Positions 1 through 8,846 of a stretch of DNA of 64,000 nt are shown in pieces. The stretch's first letter is position 1. Each line of letters opens with the position of its first letter. The translations under genes were made by a program, and so were the position numbers. The notes beneath the pieces are model-generated. The model searched no databases. It was not told where the DNA came from and was given only the letters and a program-made list of their open reading frames with translations. This DNA comes from Luteococcus japonicus (GTDB lineage Bacteria > Actinomycetota > Actinomycetes > Propionibacteriales > Propionibacteriaceae), in assembly GCF_003752415.1 (NCBI RefSeq), contig NZ_RKHG01000001.1, positions 2,480,001-2,544,000 on the forward strand. Direction: 5' to 3'.

Positions 1-31
1 TCAATTGCCTCTCGGCAACTAGGCTCTTCCC

Positions 32-394
32 ATGGCGATTCTGGGTGGGCTTGAGATGCGGATCATGGAGATCCTTTGGCAGCAAGAGAATCCCGTGTCC
101 GTGCGCGAGATCCATGAAGATCTGCTGAAGGACCGTACGTTGGCATACACGACGGTCATGACCGTGCTCGACCGGCTTGCCAAGAAGGGGATCACCCACC
201 GTGATCGGGAGGGCCGGGCCTGGCTCTACGTCGCCGGATTCACCCGCGCGGAACTCGTCGTCACCGCCATGCGGGAGGCCCTGGCCGACTCCGGACCGGA
301 GGAACGGACCGCGCTCACCCGCTTTGCCCAGACCCTGCCGGGGCATCAGCAGGACCTGTTGCGCAGCGCCCTGTCCGGACCGGCCCTGTCCTGA
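32..394 (+). CDS. BlaI/MecI/CopY-family transcriptional repressor
   Basis: A 120-residue protein matching the BlaI/MecI family in length and N-terminus: it opens MAILGGLEMRIMEILW, then a winged-helix recognition segment around YTTVMTVLDRLAKKG (about residues 40-55) and a wing near DREGRAWLY. Family members bind palindromic operators as dimers and are usually inactivated by a BlaR1-type membrane protease. No BlaR1 partner is visible, but only 31 bases precede the gene, so a partner could lie upstream. The start is chosen because the family N-terminus aligns at this ATG. The stop codon lies inside a 15-bp tandem repeat. Confidence 0.88.
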   Translation: MAILGGLEMRIMEILWQQENPVSVREIHEDLLKDRTLAYTTVMTVLDRLAKKGITHRDREGRAWLYVAGFTRAELVVTAMREALADSGPEERTALTRFAQTLPGHQQDLLRSALSGPALS

Positions 395-424
395 CCGGCC
401 CTGTCCTGGCCGGCCCTGTCCTGA
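380..424. repeat. Three tandem copies of a 15-bp unit over the blaI-like stop codon
   Basis: The unit CCGGCCCTGTCCTGA occurs three times head to tail, the middle copy with one change (G for A at its last base). The first copy contains the TGA stop of the regulator, so the stop is duplicated downstream. It fills the gap between the convergent regulator and permease genes. Replication slippage is the simplest explanation. Confidence 0.9.
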
Positions 425-428
425 CCGC

Positions 429-1952
429 TCAGGCCACGGGCTCCGGTTCGGCCTCGCGGATCTCCGCATCGGCGGGCAGCGCCCTGCGGATGGGTGCGCC
501 CAGCACGAAACCCACCAGCGCCAGCCCGATGATGAAGGCCAGGGTGCCCAGTGTCAGCAGCTCGAACTGGCCGAAGCTGACGCCCCAGGAGTCGACGAAG
601 TCGTACTCGACGCCGGCCAGCCGCTCCAGGGTGCCGGGGAAGATCGCCACCCAGGAACCGAGCGCCACCCAGGCGGTGCACACCGTCGCCATCCCCACGA
701 AGACGGCATCGGAGCCCGGCACCCGGAAGGGGCGGGGCTGCCACGGGAAGGCGATCCGCAGCTTCGCCGCGGCGGGGATGATCAACAGGTAGCTGAACAG
801 GTAGGTGGTGATGGAGACGCTCAGCACCACGGAGAAGAGCGACGCGGAGGTGCCCGTCAGCTGCATGGCCGCCAGCATGAAGACCGTCGCCACCAGGCCG
901 GACAGGATGTTGACCCGCACCGGGGTGCCGAGCGTCCGGTGGAATCGGCCGAAGAAGCCGCCGAAGAAGGAGCCGTCGGCCGCGGCCATCGCCTGCATGC
1001 GGTCGCTCATGATCATCCACGCCGCACCCTGGCCGGTGTTGGCCAGCAGGAACATCGCCGTCGCCAGGGTCATCATCAGCCCGTGCGCGCCGCCGTAGAC
1101 GCTGAAGACCGTGCTGGTGGCGGTCATCAGTCCGGACACCCCGTCGATCTTCTCGTCGGGGACCACAAGCAGGATGGTGAGGACCGGCACGATGTACAGC
1201 ACCGCGGCGCTGGCGGAGCTGCGCAGCACGGAGACCGCCACATCGCGCTGGGCATCCTTCATCTCACCCGACGCCGAGGAGGAGCTCTCGAAGCCCAGGA
1301 AGGCGAACAGCAGCAGGGGAGTGATCCCCAGGAAGCCGGCCACTGTCGGGCGCATGTCCCCCAGGCTGAAGGGCTGCAGGCCGTGGCGCGCGGCGTAGAC
1401 CAGCGCGGTGCCCAGGAAGAGCAGCAGGAAGGAGACCTTGAAGAAGGCGCCGACGGTGGGGATCCACTTCGCCTTCTTCAGGCTGAGCACGGCGGCCAGC
1501 ACCGTGACCCAGATGAAACCGAGCTTGAAGGCGTAGTCACCGGCGCCCCCCTCGGAGAAGTGCACCAGGTGGGTGCGGGCCGCCTCCGCGCACAGGAAGC
1601 TCATCGAGCCGCCCACCCACACCGGCTGGGTGATCCAGGTGAAGGCCGACGCGACGGCCGCCGCGGGCCGGCCGAAGGCCTGGCGGACCCACAGGTAGAC
1701 GCCGCCCTCCCCGACGAAGGCGGACCCGGTCTCCGCGAAGACCAGGGCATAGGGCACCAGGAAGAAGACCGTCAGCACCAGGAGCCAGGTGAAGGTCTGG
1801 CCCCCATAGGTGGACACCGAGCCCAGCATCTCCAGGCCGACGACGGCGGAGATGATGAGGAAGATGATGTCGAAACGCCCCAGGGTGCGATGCAGCAGTG
1901 CCACCTGTTCCTCTGCGTAGGCGGTACTGGTGGTCTGTGAGACCTCACTCAT
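429..1952 (-). CDS. APC-superfamily amino acid permease
   Basis: A 507-residue polytopic membrane protein with about twelve hydrophobic segments. It starts MSEVSQTTSTAYAEEQ, and the first membrane helix is near IIFLIISAVVGLEMLG. The segment GFESSSSASGEMKDAQRD is the helix 6 to loop region typical of amino acid-polyamine-organocation permeases, in the broad glutamate/GABA-antiporter-like group. Substrate cannot be assigned. An AAGGGGA ribosome site lies about 6 bases before this ATG, which is why the further upstream in-frame ATG is rejected. The gene converges on the BlaI-like regulator; the 117 bases upstream hold its promoter. Confidence 0.88.
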   Translation of the reverse strand: MSEVSQTTSTAYAEEQVALLHRTLGRFDIIFLIISAVVGLEMLGSVSTYGGQTFTWLLVLTVFFLVPYALVFAETGSAFVGEGGVYLWVRQAFGRPAAAVASAFTWITQPVWVGGSMSFLCAEAARTHLVHFSEGGAGDYAFKLGFIWVTVLAAVLSLKKAKWIPTVGAFFKVSFLLLFLGTALVYAARHGLQPFSLGDMRPTVAGFLGITPLLLFAFLGFESSSSASGEMKDAQRDVAVSVLRSSASAAVLYIVPVLTILLVVPDEKIDGVSGLMTATSTVFSVYGGAHGLMMTLATAMFLLANTGQGAAWMIMSDRMQAMAAADGSFFGGFFGRFHRTLGTPVRVNILSGLVATVFMLAAMQLTGTSASLFSVVLSVSITTYLFSYLLIIPAAAKLRIAFPWQPRPFRVPGSDAVFVGMATVCTAWVALGSWVAIFPGTLERLAGVEYDFVDSWGVSFGQFELLTLGTLAFIIGLALVGFVLGAPIRRALPADAEIREAEPEPVA

Positions 1953-2069
1953 GCCATTCCCCTTGAAGATCTTGCGCTGGGGCGGGTTGTGGGGGCCTCG
2001 GACAAGAAGTCCTACGTCTCTACCGCCGCGCACACGCTACCGGGGTGGGCGGCTGACTCCTTCACCGGG

Positions 2070-2579
2070 TCATCCTTCGAGCGTCCGGTAGCGGCCCCGC
2101 AGGTGGTGCAGGGGCGCATCGTCGGCTCCGGTGTGGGCCTCGTTGACGGTGAAGGTGAGCCGACGGGACCAGCCGAGGTCGTCGGCCGCCTCCAGGCCGA
2201 GCAGCGCCCAGTTCTCCGCGGCCACCAGGCGCGGCCCAGCGCTGGTCTGTTCCCATGCGGCCAGCCGGAAGATGCCGCCGGGGGCCGGCGCCAGCCCGGC
2301 GAAGGCGTCGGCGAGGTACTCGTCGCCGCTGCCGAGCAGCTGCAGGACGGCGCTTCCGGTCTGCTCGATCCGCTCGCACAGGTCACTGTCCGGGTCCACC
2401 AGGGCCAGCGCCCGCCATGGGTCGCCGTCGGCCAGCAGGAGCGAGCTCACCGTCCAGCCCGCCCGCTCCCGCCCAGCTCCCGCCGTCAGCAGGCCCACAC
2501 GGGAACCCAATCGGCCGCGCAGCTGGCGGGCGGCGTCGCGATCCGGATTGGCGAAGGGGTGCTCGGCGTGGATGGTCAT
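2070..2579 (-). CDS. Flavin reductase-like / FMN-binding split-barrel protein
   Basis: A 169-residue soluble protein. LGSRVGLLTAGAGRERAGWTVSSLLLADGDPWRALALVDPDSDL resembles, in content and order, the N-terminal half of flavin-reductase-like split-barrel proteins (serine-rich strand, then a strand followed by proline), which bind FMN and pass electrons to a partner monooxygenase. No monooxygenase gene is adjacent. It stands alone between the permease and the ISL3 fragment. The family assignment is by overall pattern only. Confidence 0.65.
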   Translation of the reverse strand: MTIHAEHPFANPDRDAARQLRGRLGSRVGLLTAGAGRERAGWTVSSLLLADGDPWRALALVDPDSDLCERIEQTGSAVLQLLGSGDEYLADAFAGLAPAPGGIFRLAAWEQTSAGPRLVAAENWALLGLEAADDLGWSRRLTFTVNEAHTGADDAPLHHLRGRYRTLEG

Positions 2580-2619
2580 GCCCCCATCTTGCCGTCCGCG
2601 ACGAGTTCGGCGGAAAACC

Positions 2620-2640
2620 GGCTCTTCACAGAAGTGAGTG
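2620..2640. repeat. Right-end inverted-repeat candidate of an ISL3-family element
   Basis: GGCTCTTCACAGAAGTGAG begins here and overlaps the transposase stop codon. ISL3-family ends commonly begin GGCTCTT, and the transposase typically reaches almost to the terminal repeat. No matching left end is seen near 3.4 kb, in keeping with the 5'-truncated transposase. Confidence 0.55.
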
Positions 2641-3384
2641 GATCAGGGGTCTGAACCCGCCCGCGTCGAGGACGCACCGAGCGACGTAGTTGACGATGCT
2701 GCGGAACCCGCGCGCTGTCCCGCGAAGGTGCTCCAGCAACCCATTCACGGCCTCGGTAGGACCGTTCGATGTGCCTGGATGATCGAAGAACGCCAGGATG
2801 TCATCGCGGCGACGCTTCATCGTCTGCCCCAGCGACCGCAGCTCATCGAGGCCAGTCGGAACCCCGCTCTGGAGGCTGCTGATCAGCCGGGTCATGATCT
2901 TCTTTCCTTCGGCCGGCTGCTCGGCTTGGTAAGAGTCGATCACGTTCTGGTAGACGCTCCAGGTGACCTCGAACGCGACATGCCGATCATCGGTGAACAC
3001 CTTCGAGAGCCGGTGCTGCTGCTTCTCGGTCAGCAGCCCAGCCCTGGTCCGGGCGACGCGGCGGATGCCGTAGAGCGGGTCACCGGAGCGGCCCCGATGC
3101 CCCAGCGTCTCCTGCTGGACGCGCTGCCGGCAGCGGTCCAGCTTGTCCCCGACCAGAGCCACCACATGAAATGGGTCCATCACCGTGACCACGGTGTCGA
3201 TCGCTTCGACGGCCGCGGTCTTGTAGCCGGTGAACCCGTCCATCGCCACCAACCTGCAGCGCAATCCCGCTGCCGCTGCCCACCCGAAGCACTCCGCGGC
3301 CATCGCCACCTGGTACTGGGCGACGCTGCGTCCAACCAGCAACCAGGCCGCCGACAGGTTCGACATGGGCCGGGTCAGCCGCAA
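2626..3384 (-). pseudogene. ISL3-family transposase, 5'-truncated
   Basis: About 250 residues correspond to the C-terminal two thirds of an ISL3 transposase: VAMDGFTGYKTA and VMDPFHVVALVGDKLDRCRQ (DDE-domain core), GHRGRSGDPLYGIRR, then GTSNGPTEAVNGLLEHLRG and a terminal GGFRPLIHSLL. Intact family members are about 400-450 residues and begin with a zinc-finger and a helix-turn-helix, both missing. Upstream of the VAMDGF motif the translation does not look like a transposase, so the reading-frame start at 3384 is not a real start. The remnant sits between the flavin-reductase-like gene and a palindromic repeat and is presumably immobile. Confidence 0.85.
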
Positions 3385-3502
3385 TGTCGGCTACGCCTAC
3401 AGCGCCCGTGAGGACCGTGAGCGCTGCACCGACTTCAAGCGCGCCTACAAGGTGCTCTCCGGGAAGAACGCCCCGGCGAGCACGGTCTGCGCCCGTCACT
3501 GA
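3366..3502 (+). pseudogene. Possible 3' fragment of an interrupted gene
   Basis: On the strand opposite the ISL3 fragment an open frame ends at 3502 with a charged tail (SRNVGYAYSAREDRERC, then FKRAYKVLSGKNAPASTVC) that does not look like noise and has two cysteines about 25 residues apart. Its upstream part runs into the transposase remnant. It may be the 3' end of a gene cut by the insertion. I do not recognise the protein, and no start or ribosome site can be given. Confidence 0.25.
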
Positions 3503-3520
3503 GGCTGCACGACCCAAAGA

Positions 3521-3580
3521 CGCTCGGGTTCCTGCGATCCGCGTGTGTGGCAACACACGCGGATCACGGGAACCCGAGCG
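3521..3580. repeat. Long palindromic intergenic repeat (REP-like hairpin)
   Basis: Two 28-base arms (3521-3548 and 3553-3580) pair with only two mismatched positions around a GGCA loop. The arms begin CGCTCGGGTTCC and contain GATCCGCGTGTG. A related hairpin lies at 21634-21699 and a tandem derivative at 63890-63946. It lies just downstream of the exporter operon on the reverse strand and may act as its terminator. Confidence 0.85.
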
Positions 3581-3604
3581 CCTTTGTGGCTCAGGCCGAG
3601 CATC

Positions 3605-5713
3605 TCAGGCCGCGTCGTCCTCCAGCGGCGCCGCGAACTGCGCCTGGTAGAGGTCGTGGTAGTGCTCCTTGGCCTCCAGCAGCTCGTGGTGCGTGCCCTG
3701 CTCGACGATGGCGCCGTGCTCCATCACCAGGATCAGGTCCGCGTCGCGTATGGTGCTCAGCCGATGGGCGATCACGAAGCTCGTCCGGTCACTGCGCAGT
3801 GCCGCCATCGCCTGCTGGACGAGTACCTCGGTGCGCGTGTCGACGGAGCTGGTGGCCTCGTCCAGGATCAGCAGGGATGGGTCGCTGAGGAAGGCCCGGG
3901 CAATCGTGATCAGCTGCTTCTCGCCCGCGGAGACATTGGAGCCCTCCTCGTCGATCACCGTGTCGTAGCCGTCGGGCAGCGAGTGCACGAAGCGGTCCAC
4001 ATAGGCGGCCGTCGCGGCAGCGATGATCTCCTCCTCGGTGGCACCGGGCCTGCCGTAGGCGATGTTCTCCCGGATGGTCCCGCCGAAGAGCCAGGTGTCC
4101 TGCAACACCATGCCCATCCGGTCACGCAGCTCTCGTCGAGGCACCGACGAGATGTCGACGCCGTCCAGGGTGATCCGCCCGCCCTGCAACTCGTAGAAGC
4201 GCATCAACAGGTTCACCAGTGTGGTCTTGCCGGCGCCCGTCGGGCCGACGATGGCGACCGTCTGGCCGGGCTCGGCCACCAGGTCCAGCCCGTCGATCAG
4301 CGGACGCTCGGGCAGGTAGCGGAAGCGGACGTCCTCGAAGACAACCCGGCCGCTGATCGGCTCCGGAAGCGAACCAGTGGCCTCCGGCGACTGCTCCGGG
4401 GCATCCAGCACCTGGAAGACGCGCTCGGCGGAGGCGACGCCGGACTGCAGCAGGTTGCTCATGCTGGCCACCTGGGTGACCGGCTGGGTGAACATCCGTG
4501 AGTACTGGATGAAGGCCTGCACGTCGCCCAGCTGCATGCTGCCGTGGGCCACCTTCAGGCCACCCACGACGGCGATCACCACATAGTTGAGGTTCCCGAC
4601 GAAGAACATCACCGGCATGATGATGCCGCTGATGAACTGGGCCCCGAAGGCGCTGCGGAAGAGTCCGTCATTGTGCTGGGCGAAGACCTGCTCCACCTCC
4701 TTCTGGCGGCCGAAGGTCTTTACCAGCGCGTGGCCGGAGTAGGCCTCCTCGATGTGGCCGTTCAGCTCACCGGTGGACTTCCACATCTGCGCGAAGAGCT
4801 TCTGGGAACGCTTGCCGATGATGCCGGCCAGCACCCCGCTCACCGGGATGATCAGCAGCGTGACCAGGGCAAGCTGCCAGCTCACCCAGAACATCATCGC
4901 CAGCACGCCCACCAGCGTCAGCAGCGCATTCAGCAGCTGGGAGAGGGTCTGCTGCAGGGTCTGCGAGACATTGTCGATGTCATTGGTCACGCGGCTCAGC
5001 AGCTCGCCGCGGGGCTGCTTGTCGAAGTAGCTGAGCGGCAGGCGGTCCAGCTTGGAGCTGACCTCCTGGCGCATCCGGTAGATGGAGCGCTGCACGACGC
5101 CGTTGAGGAGCCAGCCCTGCGCGAAGCCCAGCAGGGAGCTGCCCACGAACAGGGCGAGCGCCAGCAGCAGCCAGTGCCCCAGCCGGTCGTAGTCGATGCC
5201 GACGCCGGGGACGGCGCCCATCTTCTCCACCATGTCCGCGAACTGGCCGCCGCCCCCGGCTCGCATCCGTTCGACGACGACGCTGGTGGGCGTCCCGGCC
5301 GGGAACTGCTGGCCGAGCATCTGCCCGATCGCGCCGGTGAAGATCACGTCGGTGGCCTTGCCCAGGATCTTGGGTCCGACGACATTGGCCCCCACACCCA
5401 CTGCGGCCATCAGGATGACGCCGCCGATCAGGGGGCGTTCGGGACGCAGGTGCCCGAGCAGGCGCCGCAGGGAGACGCCGAAGTTCACTGGCTTCTCCCC
5501 TCCCATGGACATTCCCATCGGGCCCTGGGCGCGCCCGCCGTGCTTGGGGCGTGCGGGTGCGGTCTGCGCGTCGACGGCCGCGGCCGCCGCCTGGTCCGCA
5601 TTCATCCCCTCGGCGGGCTCGGGGAGCGTCGTGCCGGGGCTGTCCTTGATGTCGGCCGAGCTTGTCGAAGCCTCCGGCAGGGCGCGGCGTGGGGTGTGTT
5701 CGGGGGTGCTCAT
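3605..5713 (-). CDS. ABC exporter subunit, fused membrane and ATPase domains (canonical site)
   Basis: A 702-residue half-transporter. A low-complexity cytoplasmic N-terminal extension (about residues 1-75) precedes six membrane helices and a nucleotide-binding domain from about residue 460, with Walker A GPTGAGKTT, signature VSAGEKQ and Walker B LLILDEATSSVD with the catalytic glutamate. It overlaps the upstream ABC gene by four bases (ATGA), so the two are translationally coupled. With that partner, which has a degenerate Walker B, it should form a heterodimeric type IV ABC exporter of the TM287/288 or LmrCD kind, moving drugs or lipophilic compounds. The extension is longer than usual and contains one copy of the dispersed CCGAGCTTGTCGAAG repeat. 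Confidence 0.92.
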   Translation of the reverse strand: MSTPEHTPRRALPEASTSSADIKDSPGTTLPEPAEGMNADQAAAAAVDAQTAPARPKHGGRAQGPMGMSMGGEKPVNFGVSLRRLLGHLRPERPLIGGVILMAAVGVGANVVGPKILGKATDVIFTGAIGQMLGQQFPAGTPTSVVVERMRAGGGGQFADMVEKMGAVPGVGIDYDRLGHWLLLALALFVGSSLLGFAQGWLLNGVVQRSIYRMRQEVSSKLDRLPLSYFDKQPRGELLSRVTNDIDNVSQTLQQTLSQLLNALLTLVGVLAMMFWVSWQLALVTLLIIPVSGVLAGIIGKRSQKLFAQMWKSTGELNGHIEEAYSGHALVKTFGRQKEVEQVFAQHNDGLFRSAFGAQFISGIIMPVMFFVGNLNYVVIAVVGGLKVAHGSMQLGDVQAFIQYSRMFTQPVTQVASMSNLLQSGVASAERVFQVLDAPEQSPEATGSLPEPISGRVVFEDVRFRYLPERPLIDGLDLVAEPGQTVAIVGPTGAGKTTLVNLLMRFYELQGGRITLDGVDISSVPRRELRDRMGMVLQDTWLFGGTIRENIAYGRPGATEEEIIAAATAAYVDRFVHSLPDGYDTVIDEEGSNVSAGEKQLITIARAFLSDPSLLILDEATSSVDTRTEVLVQQAMAALRSDRTSFVIAHRLSTIRDADLILVMEHGAIVEQGTHHELLEAKEHYHDLYQAQFAAPLEDDAA

Positions 5714-7443
5714 GCTGCCTCCTCGGCGCTCAGCTGGGAGTCGACGATCTCGACATAGGTGGGGCAGCTCGCCAGGAGCTGGTCATGGGTGCCGCGGCCG
5801 ACGATCCGGCCGTCCTCGAGCACCAGGATCTCGTCTGCCTCGCGGATGGTGCTCACCCGCTGGGCGACGATCAGCACCGCGGAACCGGTGGTTTCCTTGG
5901 CCAGGGCCGCGCGTAGCCGGGCATCGGTGGCGACGTCCAGTGCGCTGAAGGAGTCGTCGAAGACGTAGATCCCGGGCTTCTTCACCAGGGCCCGGGCAAT
6001 CGACAGGCGCTGGCGCTGCCCGCCGGAGACATTGGTGCCACCCTGGGCGATCTCCGCCTCCAGCTGGCCGTCCATCTCGCGCACGAAGTCCGCGGCCTGG
6101 GCGGTCTCCAGTGCCGCCCACAGCTCGTCGTCGGTGGCATCCGGCTTGCCATAGCGCAGGTTGCTGGCGACGGTGCCGCTGAACAGCCAGGGCTTCTGCG
6201 GAACCAACCCGACCCGGGCCCAGAGGGTGTCCGGGTCGATCTCCCGCACGTCGATCCCGTCGACGAGCACCTGCCCGCCCGTGACGTCGAAGAGGCGGGG
6301 GATCAGGTTGACCAGGGTGGACTTGCCGGAGCCCGTGGAACCAATGATGGCGGTGGTGCGGCCGGGGGCGAGCTGCAGGTCCATCTCGTCGAGCACGGGC
6401 ACCTCGGCGCCCGGGTAGGTGAACTCGACGTCGCGCATCTCCAGCACGCCGCGTCCGGCCAGCTCGGTGACGCCCTCCTGGGGCGGGATGACACTGCTGG
6501 AGGTGTCGAGGACCTCCATGATGCGGCCGGCGCAGACGGCGGCGCGCGGTGCGAAGACCAGCATCATCGTCGCCATCATCACGCTCATCAGGATCTGCAT
6601 CAGGTAGGTGAGGAAGGCCGTCAGCTGGCCCACCTGGATGTGACCCTCGGCAATCCGGTGGCCGCCGAACCACATCACGCCCACGGATCCCAGGTTCATG
6701 ATCAGCATCACGAAGGGGAACATGAAGGACATGTGGCGCCCCAGGCTGGTTGCGGTCTGCGTGAGGTCCGCATTGGTCTGCTCGAAGCGCTTGGCCTCGT
6801 GGGGTTCGCGGACGAAGGCGCGCACCACCCGGATGCCGGTGATCTGCTCGCGCAGTACCCGGTTCAGGTTGTCGATCCGGGTCTGCTGGATGCCGAACAG
6901 CGGGGTGACCCGCCAGATCAGCAGCACGACGCCGGCGGCCAGGGCCGCGACGGCGGCCAGGATGAGCCAGCTCATCCCCGGGTCCTCCCGGACGGCCATG
7001 ATGATGCCACCGACCATGGTGATGGGGGCGCTGATCATCATCACGCAGGTCATCAGCACCAGCTGCTGCACCTGCTGCACGTCATTGGTGGTGCGGGTCA
7101 GCAGGCTGGGGGCGCCGAAGTGGTTGAGTTCGCGGCTGCTGAAGCCCAGCACCCGGTGGAAGATGGCGTCGCGGACGTCGCGGCCGAACTGCATGGCGGC
7201 ACGGGCGCCGAACCAGACGGCGGCAATCTGCGCGGCCACCTGGACCAGGCTGACGCCGAGCATCCAGGCGCCGTGGACCCAGATGTAGTGGGTGTCGCCG
7301 CGGGCGACGCCCTGGTCGATGATCCGGGCGTTCAGGTTGGGCAGGTAGAGCGACGCGATGGTCGCCACCAGTTGCAGGGCGAGGACGGCCCCGATCAGGC
7401 CCCAGTAGGGCTTGATGTGGCGGTTGATGAGTTTGATCAGCAC
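5710..7443 (-). CDS. ABC exporter subunit with degenerate catalytic site
   Basis: A 577-residue half-transporter with six membrane helices (from LIGAVLALQLVATIASLYL) and a C-terminal ATPase domain: Walker A GSTGSGKST, signature NVSGGQRQR, Walker B YVFDDSFSALD. The residue after the Walker B aspartate is aspartate instead of the catalytic glutamate, the hallmark of the non-hydrolysing site in heterodimeric exporters. It overlaps the upstream TetR gene by seven bases and the downstream ABC gene by four, making one regulator-exporter operon. Confidence 0.92.
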   Translation of the reverse strand: MLIKLINRHIKPYWGLIGAVLALQLVATIASLYLPNLNARIIDQGVARGDTHYIWVHGAWMLGVSLVQVAAQIAAVWFGARAAMQFGRDVRDAIFHRVLGFSSRELNHFGAPSLLTRTTNDVQQVQQLVLMTCVMMISAPITMVGGIIMAVREDPGMSWLILAAVAALAAGVVLLIWRVTPLFGIQQTRIDNLNRVLREQITGIRVVRAFVREPHEAKRFEQTNADLTQTATSLGRHMSFMFPFVMLIMNLGSVGVMWFGGHRIAEGHIQVGQLTAFLTYLMQILMSVMMATMMLVFAPRAAVCAGRIMEVLDTSSSVIPPQEGVTELAGRGVLEMRDVEFTYPGAEVPVLDEMDLQLAPGRTTAIIGSTGSGKSTLVNLIPRLFDVTGGQVLVDGIDVREIDPDTLWARVGLVPQKPWLFSGTVASNLRYGKPDATDDELWAALETAQAADFVREMDGQLEAEIAQGGTNVSGGQRQRLSIARALVKKPGIYVFDDSFSALDVATDARLRAALAKETTGSAVLIVAQRVSTIREADEILVLEDGRIVGRGTHDQLLASCPTYVEIVDSQLSAEEAA

Positions 7444-8057
7444 GGGTCTTCCTTGGTCATGCCGTGCAGCAGGAGCTGCGCGATGCGTGCGGCGTCGGTG
7501 AGCCGACGGTCCGAGATGTGGGGATGGCTGGTGGCGAAGGCCATGCCTCGCACCAGGCTGGCGGCCTCTTCAGGGCTGCAGGTGAGCCGTTGGGCGTCGG
7601 TCTCCAGGACGCGGACGATGGCGGCGTGGAGCTCCTGGGCGCGGGCCTCGTGGAGGGCCTGTCCCTCGGGGGTGTGTTCCTTGGGCTTGTGGCGCAGCTC
7701 GTCGGCCTCGGGGCTGGGTATCTGGAAGAGGGCCGCGAAGACGGCCGAGACCTCGTCGATGCTGCGTTGCAGCCTGCCGACGGTGAGCATCACGCGTGTC
7801 TCGAGGCCGGCGGTGCGATCGATTGCGTCGAGGTCCCGCACGATCACCGTGGTGTCCATCGCATCGGCGATCACGGCCTGCATCAGGTCTCGCTTGGTGG
7901 GGAAGACGCGGAAGAGGGTGCCCTCCGCGATCCCGGCCGCCTCGGCGACCTGCTTGGTGGTGAAGCTGCCGCCCAGCTCCAGCAGCAGGGGGCGGGCGGC
8001 GCGCACGATCTCGGCGCGGCGTTCGTCGGGGGGAAGTGATGGTGCTCGTGGTGTCAC
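7437..8057 (-). CDS. TetR-family regulator of the ABC exporter operon
   Basis: A TetR-type protein of about 206 residues. The N-terminal helix-turn-helix is clear (RRAEIVRAARPLLLELGG, then FTTKQVAEAAGIAEGTLFRVFPTKRDL); the rest is the ligand-binding domain. The frame opens further upstream (GTG at 8087), but that would place the coding start inside a perfect 18-bp palindrome. The GTG at 8057 keeps this operator in the leader and is preferred; no strong ribosome site decides it. First gene of the operon with the two ABC half-transporters, so it probably represses itself and them until a transport substrate binds. Confidence 0.85.
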   Translation of the reverse strand: MTPRAPSLPPDERRAEIVRAARPLLLELGGSFTTKQVAEAAGIAEGTLFRVFPTKRDLMQAVIADAMDTTVIVRDLDAIDRTAGLETRVMLTVGRLQRSIDEVSAVFAALFQIPSPEADELRHKPKEHTPEGQALHEARAQELHAAIVRVLETDAQRLTCSPEEAASLVRGMAFATSHPHISDRRLTDAARIAQLLLHGMTKEDPC

Positions 8058-8072
8058 GTCGACGAAGCCTAG

Positions 8073-8090
8073 TGAGTGAGTACTCACTCA
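8073..8090. promoter_or_regulatory. Perfect 18-bp palindrome, probable TetR operator
   Basis: TGAGTGAGTACTCACTCA is fully palindromic and lies 15 bases upstream of the preferred TetR start. Its size and position are typical of a TetR autoregulatory operator. It also sits upstream of the divergent GNAT gene and could affect both. Confidence 0.8.
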
Positions 8091-8148
8091 TTCAAATGCA
8101 CCTTGTGGAGTGGCAAGGCCTGACCGGCGCTCGTGGCAACCTTCTGTC

Positions 8149-8759
8149 ATGTCCACCCAGCACACCCCCGACCCACGCGACGTGGACACCGCGGCCCGCA
8201 TCCTCGGCCAGGCCTTCTGCGACTATCCCGTCTTCACCGCCACCCTCACCGACCCGCTGCGCCGACAGGCCGCCTTGCCGCTGACCTTCCGGTCCCCCTG
8301 ATCCGGCAGTTCGCGCCCCGTGGCGGGCTGGACCTCTTGGATCGGGAGGGCGAACCCGTCGGAGCTGCCCTGTGGGCGGACGGCACCCAGGACGAGGCAG
8401 GGCTGCTGGTCTCGCTGCGCAGTGGGCAGCTGAGCTTTGCGCTGGCCGCCGGCCTGCGCGACGCCGTGGCGCTGATGCGCGTCCAGGAATGCAACGTCCG
8501 CGTGCACCGGGAGATCATCCGGGAGCCGCACGCCTACCTGCTGGCACTGGCCGTCGCTCCCGGTCACCAAGGAACCGGCGCCGGCAGCGAACTGCTGGAA
8601 CGTGGGCTGGCGCGGGTCGACGGGGCCGGTCTGCCCGCCTACCTGGAGACCAACCTTCCCCAGAATGTGAGGCTCTACCGCTGCCACGGCTTCGTCGTCG
8701 TCCGGGAGGGCCGGGGCCAGGGTTACGACAGCTGGTACATGCTTCGCCCTGCCCGCTGA
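8149..8759 (+). pseudogene. GNAT-family N-acetyltransferase, single-base frameshift
   Basis: The N-terminus MSTQHTPDPRDVDTAARILG and following 35 residues read in one frame up to a stop near 8299. The rest (LIRQFAPRGGLDLLDREGEP through ALAVAPGHQGTGAGSELLE and LYRCHGFVVV) continues one frame over. ALAVAPGHQGTGAGSELL is the acetyl-CoA-binding motif A of GNAT enzymes. Adding one C to the five-C run at 8293-8297 would restore a protein of about 203 residues. Substrate unknown. The gene is divergent from the TetR regulator. Either a recent pseudogene or a homopolymer sequencing error. Confidence 0.8.
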
Positions 8760-8788
8760 GCCCTGCCCGCTGAGACCTGCCCGCTGAG
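8747..8788. repeat. Three tandem 14-bp units over the GNAT stop codon
   Basis: Units CCCTGCCCGCTGAG, CCCTGCCCGCTGAG and ACCTGCCCGCTGAG follow each other, the first containing the gene's TGA stop. This resembles the 15-bp array over the stop of the first gene in the window. Confidence 0.88.
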
Positions 8789-8846
8789 ACCCTGACGGCG
8801 CCGGGAAGGCCGAAGAGGGCCGCTGGGCTCGTGTCAGGATGGGGAC

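Noticed and set aside
22-35. GGCTCTTCC near the window start as an ISL3 end
   Set aside because: Short match only, with no transposase nearby, and it lies just upstream of the BlaI-like start.
177-1940. Long forward open frame opposite the APC permease
   Set aside because: It is antisense to a convincing membrane protein, has skewed composition typical of shadow frames in high-GC DNA, and no ribosome site.
3545-5758. Forward open frames opposite the ABC exporter genes
   Set aside because: They mirror conserved ABC domains and have histidine/glutamine-rich shadow composition.
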